Below are positions 15,443 to 19,137 of a stretch of 19,137 bases of DNA, one piece after another. Positions within the stretch are counted from its first letter, which is position 1; each line of letters starts with the position of its first letter. A model generated the notes under the pieces. The model did no database searches, was not told the DNA's origin, and was given only the letters and a program-made list of their open reading frames with translations. This stretch comes from Hemicentrotus pulcherrimus (Eukaryota > Echinodermata > Echinoidea > Camarodonta > Strongylocentrotidae), in contig BEXV01000919.1 of NCBI GenBank assembly GCA_003118195.1, forward strand, positions 45,662 to 64,798, in the 5' to 3' direction. Position numbers and translations under genes: made by a program.

Positions 15443-16239
15443 CCAGGTGTCTCAATCAGACGTCTAAAGAGAGAAGAAGAGAAAATGAAGGCGTAGAGGG
15501 GAAACTCGGAGAAAGTGAATAATCCCTCCCCCACCCCCACTTACAAAGCATCCATCAACGGTCAGTTCGAATCGAAATAATTACAAAATTGACCAAGATT
15601 TAACCCCCACGACAGCATATCGATCATCAACAAACTGTTTACCATGCACGTATGGAGGAGAAGAGGAAGAAGAAAAAAAGATAAAGAAGAAGAAATCAAA
15701 TAATTAGAAGAAGAAGGACAAAATTAATATAAGAAGAAGAAGTAACATATGAAAGAAAAAAGGAGGAGAACGAAGAACAAGAAGAACAAGAAAAGCAAAC
15801 AGATCATGCTCTATAAAATTAGGAACCCAACTCTACGATTTAACTTCGTATTTCAATATATCCATAAAATAAGCCTACAGTTCATACAACTCAATGAGGC
15901 GTATTCCAAAAATTATCTTCAATTCTATAGAATTTGTTTACTCTCGTTACGTATAAAGTAAATAATTATGTCTATCCAGTTCAACTCATGCGTGGGTCGT
16001 TACGTACAAAAGAATGTGTATTTTGCGAAAAGGTTCAGGAAAGGGGTTTTTTGTTTTCCTCAGGAAGACGGAAGTGGTATAATGCATTGTCATTTCACAC
16101 AGCGCTAAACGAAAAACGAAAAAGAAATGTACACCTTGGGGAAATGGAACAAAAAATCCTAGATTGAACTTTGGAGCTAATTACTTTGCCGGTCATACAC
16201 TGTTAATCTCCGCTTATCGAAATAACGCATTGTAGCGAA

Positions 16240-16327
16240 GATCGATCACCATGTATCCTGATTTGATGTTTCTAATGTTCAGCAAACTTGATATCTTACA
16301 TATATCTTTTGAAGAGACGAAACACAG
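16240..16327 (+). other. candidate 5' UTR exon of the TRIM-like gene
   Basis: CGAAACACAG is followed by the strong donor GTGAGT at 16328. The next good acceptor, CATAATTTCAG, ends at 16796, giving a 469-nt intron. The left boundary is a guess. The exon contains several short upstream ATGs. Confidence 0.4.
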
Positions 16328-16890
16328 GTGAGTTATGATACCCTTTTTTTAGTAAATATCACCCACCTTTCCTTCTTTGTGTCTCTTAATTATTCCATCA
16401 CAACAACAGCTAAATAGATTCTTTAATTTGTAATCGAATATTTTGAGGGGAAGAAATGAAATTCTGCATGTATTTTATCCACTTGACTTCACTTATTACT
16501 TTATCATAGCATGAAACATGTACGTAATCCGAAGAGGGTTATTCTAAATTTAAAAATCTTTGAAATAAATAAGTTCATGCATATAGAGCTTCGAACTATT
16601 CTGATCGATGGTTAAATGGATCACGATCATTTTTTTGTTATGAAATTCTAAAATTCATTGGAAATGGGTAACGGCTTTTTGTTGTGATAAAAAAATAAGA
16701 CTATTTCAGCTTTATCATTTTACAATTTTTGTATTTATACATGTAATATAACAGAATTTGATAATAAACAAATGTTATTCTGCTTCATAATTTCAGTTTG
16801 TATTGAGGTGACTGTCTTTGGATCAAGCTCTTACAAGAGGAGACTTTGACTCTCTTCGCCATTTCATCCGCATTCACTTTGGCAATTACT

Positions 16891-18561
16891 ATGGCATCGG
16901 GTAGTTGGGAACCATGTTTCAAGTGCGAGAACTGCCACTGTGCAATTACTTCTGCTCAAAGCTGGTCTACGCTGCTGAGGAAAATAGTATGCTCCGATTG
17001 TCTCAGCCATGTTCCACTTGATACGGGTGTGGATCCTGTGAGTCCAATTGAAACTTGGCGATGTCCGAAGCATCCCCAAAGACCTGTCGAGTTCTTCTGC
17101 AGTTCCTGTAGCGCAGCCATCTGCCAGCGTTGCGCTACCACACACCACAGGAATCAAGACCATCATGTGGAGGACATTGAGGATGTGGCGCAAAGGCATC
17201 GTTTATCTTGCAGTGATCACCTGCATCAGGTCACAGCTAGAATGGAGGCGATGCAGCTGGTCGAGAAGATGGTGGAAGAACAGGCAACAAATCTTGAGGA
17301 ACATTTCAGAGAGGTCGAGAGGGATATCAGAGCTGCAACGGCCGAGGAAATACGAATATCCAATCAGGAGAGAGCAAGAAAACAACAGGAAATACAGAGC
17401 AGATTTGATAAAGAACTAAAGCGATTCAGGGATGAAATTGCTCAAGTTGATCAAGAAGCAGATAAGATTAAAGAAGAGATTAATATGAGAAGCCAAATCA
17501 TGCTGACCGAGTTATCTGATGTCAATGATAGATTTTATGCAGCTATGCAAACTAATCAGACATATGTAAAAGATAATATGTCAGATCTTCAGAGCATGCA
17601 CAAACGGTTAAACGAGCTTTTGAGCTCAGGCCAAAAGCGTATTGTAGAGTGTAGCAATGAACTTAGGCAGCCAGTCAAAAGTGGTAAGACAGATGGAAAG
17701 ACAGATGAAGCCGATTCTGCTTCCTATATAGCCCAACTCACACGAAAGGTCCGATTTGTGAGGAGACATGAAAATCGTCTGATTGGTCAGTTGATTGGAT
17801 TGAACAGATCTTGGGAGCTGAAGCAGAGAATCAAAATCCCAGAATACGTTAAAGATCCACTCTTTGTCACTACCATTGATGATGACCTCATGGCACTTCT
17901 CGACAATGACTCCTCACAACTCTACGTGACAAGCCTGGCAACACAAAAGACACGTCTGTTCATATCTTCCAAAGGTTCTGATGCAAAGGTATGGGATTGC
18001 GCTCCACTCAACAGCAACACTGTTGTTTGTGGTCACTACAACAGCAATTGCGTAAGCCTCTACAGCACCGATGACAAATTCACCAACATGATACCTGTGC
18101 CAGCAGGATTCCACAGATTCGTTGCTGTGACCACGGATGGTCTGATACTTTCGTCAACCGATGATGGCAGTCCAACTATCTACTTCATTGATCCTGGAAA
18201 CCGAATACTTCTTGGAAAGATGACATTTCCAGGAAAAACCATCAGCGGCATTCAGACAACACCCTCAGGGCACATCGTCGTACGGACTGGAAATGCAGAG
18301 TTTACAGTTGTTGACAGCACAGGCAGCATACAGAGGACAGTGGATGATCCAGACTGGGCTGGGGCACAGTGTGGTGTTGATCAGATCGGGAACAGGCTCT
18401 TTGTGGTGTACTGGAAGAAGGGGAAAACTTTAATCAACGTAACCATTATGTCCCTGGATGGGCAAGTGGAGGAGAGGGACATTGTGTCCTTTGAGGTGTC
18501 CTCTAGATCGAGGTACTTGTCCAGGTGTGCCATGACTTCCATGGGCAGTCTGGTGGTGTGA
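16891..18561 (+). CDS. RING-less TRIM-like protein (B-box 2, coiled coil, propeller), ends at an early TGA
   Basis: One uninterrupted exon encodes 556 residues. The start is ATG 16891 (A at -3, G at +4): the same frame has a stop at 16804-16806 and no earlier ATG. Residues 9-40 hold a Cys cluster (C9, C12, C15, C17, C34, C37, H40) that is not a full RING. Residues 58-92 form a B-box 2 zinc finger: C58-x2-H61-x8-C70-x2-C73-x4-C78-x2-C81, then H86 and H91/H92. A long coiled coil spans about 110-265. From about 310 to the end, repeated short beta motifs with Asp/Gly turns resemble an NHL-type six-bladed propeller. Such TRIM-like genes are expanded in echinoderms. They are thought to act as scaffolds or RNA/protein-binding regulators, and without a RING this one is unlikely to be a ubiquitin ligase alone. 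The TGA interrupts the last blade: see the separate entry for 18562-18660. An acceptor at 16795-16796 marks the exon start, 94 nt before the ATG. Confidence 0.9.
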   Translation: MASGSWEPCFKCENCHCAITSAQSWSTLLRKIVCSDCLSHVPLDTGVDPVSPIETWRCPKHPQRPVEFFCSSCSAAICQRCATTHHRNQDHHVEDIEDVAQRHRLSCSDHLHQVTARMEAMQLVEKMVEEQATNLEEHFREVERDIRAATAEEIRISNQERARKQQEIQSRFDKELKRFRDEIAQVDQEADKIKEEINMRSQIMLTELSDVNDRFYAAMQTNQTYVKDNMSDLQSMHKRLNELLSSGQKRIVECSNELRQPVKSGKTDGKTDEADSASYIAQLTRKVRFVRRHENRLIGQLIGLNRSWELKQRIKIPEYVKDPLFVTTIDDDLMALLDNDSSQLYVTSLATQKTRLFISSKGSDAKVWDCAPLNSNTVVCGHYNSNCVSLYSTDDKFTNMIPVPAGFHRFVAVTTDGLILSSTDDGSPTIYFIDPGNRILLGKMTFPGKTISGIQTTPSGHIVVRTGNAEFTVVDSTGSIQRTVDDPDWAGAQCGVDQIGNRLFVVYWKKGKTLINVTIMSLDGQVEERDIVSFEVSSRSRYLSRCAMTSMGSLVV

Positions 18562-18660
18562 GATGGCGACTATCTTCTGGAATACCGCCGAATGGTAGAC
18601 TTCAAGCATCTGGAGAAGACCTTGACACAAGATGTTCCCAAGTCCACAAAGTCATCATAA
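18562..18660 (+). pseudogene. in-frame C-terminal continuation of the TRIM-like ORF after TGA
   Basis: Directly after TGA 18559-18561 the same frame stays open for 32 codons (DGDYLLEYRRMVDFKH, then LEKTLTQDVPKS) and ends at TAA 18658-18660. DGDYLLEYR looks like the final strand of a propeller blade and completes the fold that the TGA cuts off. The ancestral protein was therefore probably 589 residues. The stop may be a recent nonsense change, a polymorphism, a sequencing error or, less likely, a recoded codon. Confidence 0.7.
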
Positions 18661-18724
18661 TGAACATGTAATCTGTACACTAGGCGGTAGTAAGCATTGG
18701 CAAGGCGTCATTTACATTTTATAT

Positions 18725-18800
18725 TGTCTGTTTGGGCCAGAAGGGCATTAACTCGTGTACTTTAACACAGACTTCACAACCTTCTGGCTCTAAACAGGCA
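18725..18800. repeat. inverted repeat in the TRIM-like 3' flank
   Basis: TGTCTGTTTGGGCCAGAAGG at 18725-18744 pairs with 18780-18800, whose reverse complement is TGCCTGTTTAGAGCCAGAAG plus G. One gap and two mismatches leave a stem of about 18 bp with a 35-nt loop. It may be a small mobile fold-back or a hairpin in the 3' UTR. The rest of 18661-19137 has no gene and no canonical AATAAA. A CCTTTAAAGG palindrome lies near 19004. Confidence 0.65.
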
Positions 18801-19137
18801 ATCTGAGACAGGGGCTTTCCAATCTCTGATATTCTTGAGCCAGGATCTTTATATTTTATCATTATAATAATGTTTCTAGGATTACCAAGGATTTCAACTT
18901 TGATATTATTTAAACTGTTTAACTCAAACGCGACTACCCTATCAAAAGCAGCCTACAAAATTCCAATCAAGCACACATACAGTTCATCGCTCATGGTTCC
19001 TCCTTTAAAGGTCCCTTTTGTATAGCCAACCTCAAATTTTGTAGAACTTTGCAGGAATTATGAATATGTCATGTATGTCCTATCTGTGAAATTTAAACGT
19101 TAGCAGTGTCCTCATATTCAAATTATGCAAGGAAACC

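Larger units (their letters stand above)
13201..16200. other. intergenic region between divergent genes
   Basis: The minus-strand coiled-coil gene and the plus-strand TRIM-like gene diverge from here. Visible items are a perfect CCTCAG-T-CTGAGG inverted repeat at about 13595-13607, a CCAAT motif at 13818-13822, a CCAACAC/GTGTTGG hairpin at 14643-14668, two G-quadruplex motifs, and a purine-rich stretch at about 15653-15800 dominated by GAA/AAG. No gene is supported. Open frames inside it lack splice context and family resemblance. Confidence 0.55.

Noticed and set aside
15549..15575. GTTCGAATC resembling a tRNA T-loop
   Set aside because: No acceptor stem, D-arm or anticodon arm can be built around it.
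16846..16890. Upstream extension of the TRIM-like CDS by 15 codons
   Set aside because: It would start at TTG, not ATG. The first in-frame ATG, with strong context, is 16891.
16864..17419. Antisense and shifted frames inside the TRIM-like exon
   Set aside because: Shadows of the strongly coding main frame.

Overview
This looks like nuclear DNA of a marine deuterostome, most probably an echinoderm such as a sea urchin. The evidence is a metazoan-type intron-rich gene with consensus GT-AG splice sites, an AT-rich non-coding background, a TRIM-like gene whose whole CDS sits in one exon, and repeat signatures common in echinoderm genomes: short interspersed copies ending in 'GGCGCTATACAAAT' plus (ATT)n, and TTAA-flanked MITEs starting 'TTAAAGGGA'. 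The exact species cannot be read from the sequence.

Three genes are supported. (1) Positions 160-5841, plus strand: seven coding exons of a FAM133 orthologue, a small nuclear Lys/Ser-rich protein. Only the first coding exon, holding the initiator Met and about eight residues, lies off the left edge. (2) Positions about 13130-10832, minus strand: a small gene of unknown family. Its two coding exons encode a predicted 182-residue coiled-coil protein with an acidic patch, followed by a close poly(A) signal. (3) Positions about 16300-18660, plus strand: a RING-less TRIM-like protein (Cys-rich N-terminus, B-box 2, coiled coil, six-bladed propeller-like C-terminus) with its CDS in one exon behind a spliced 5' UTR. 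An in-frame TGA cuts its last propeller blade, and 32 further codons continue in the same frame to a TAA.

The rest is intron and intergenic DNA rich in small non-autonomous mobile elements. At least two clear (6921-7470, 8673-9202) and two weaker (5329-5719, about 5898-6247) TTAA-flanked inverted-repeat elements are present. There are also fold-backs (341-471, 4273-4406, 10446-10563, 18725-18800), hAT-like 'CAGGGGNGGATC' termini inside the minus-strand gene's intron, three SINE-like fragments, a GA microsatellite, and two predicted G-quadruplex tracts (14263-14286, 15417-15442).

The genes do not form an operon or an obvious pathway. They are independent neighbours: a nuclear basic protein, an uncharacterised coiled-coil protein and a TRIM-like factor. 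No CRISPR, tRNA, rRNA or bacterial-type system is present. The most notable items are the late stop codon in the TRIM-like gene, the MITE family, including one copy that may supply the FAM133 poly(A) signals, and the uncharacterised coiled-coil gene.
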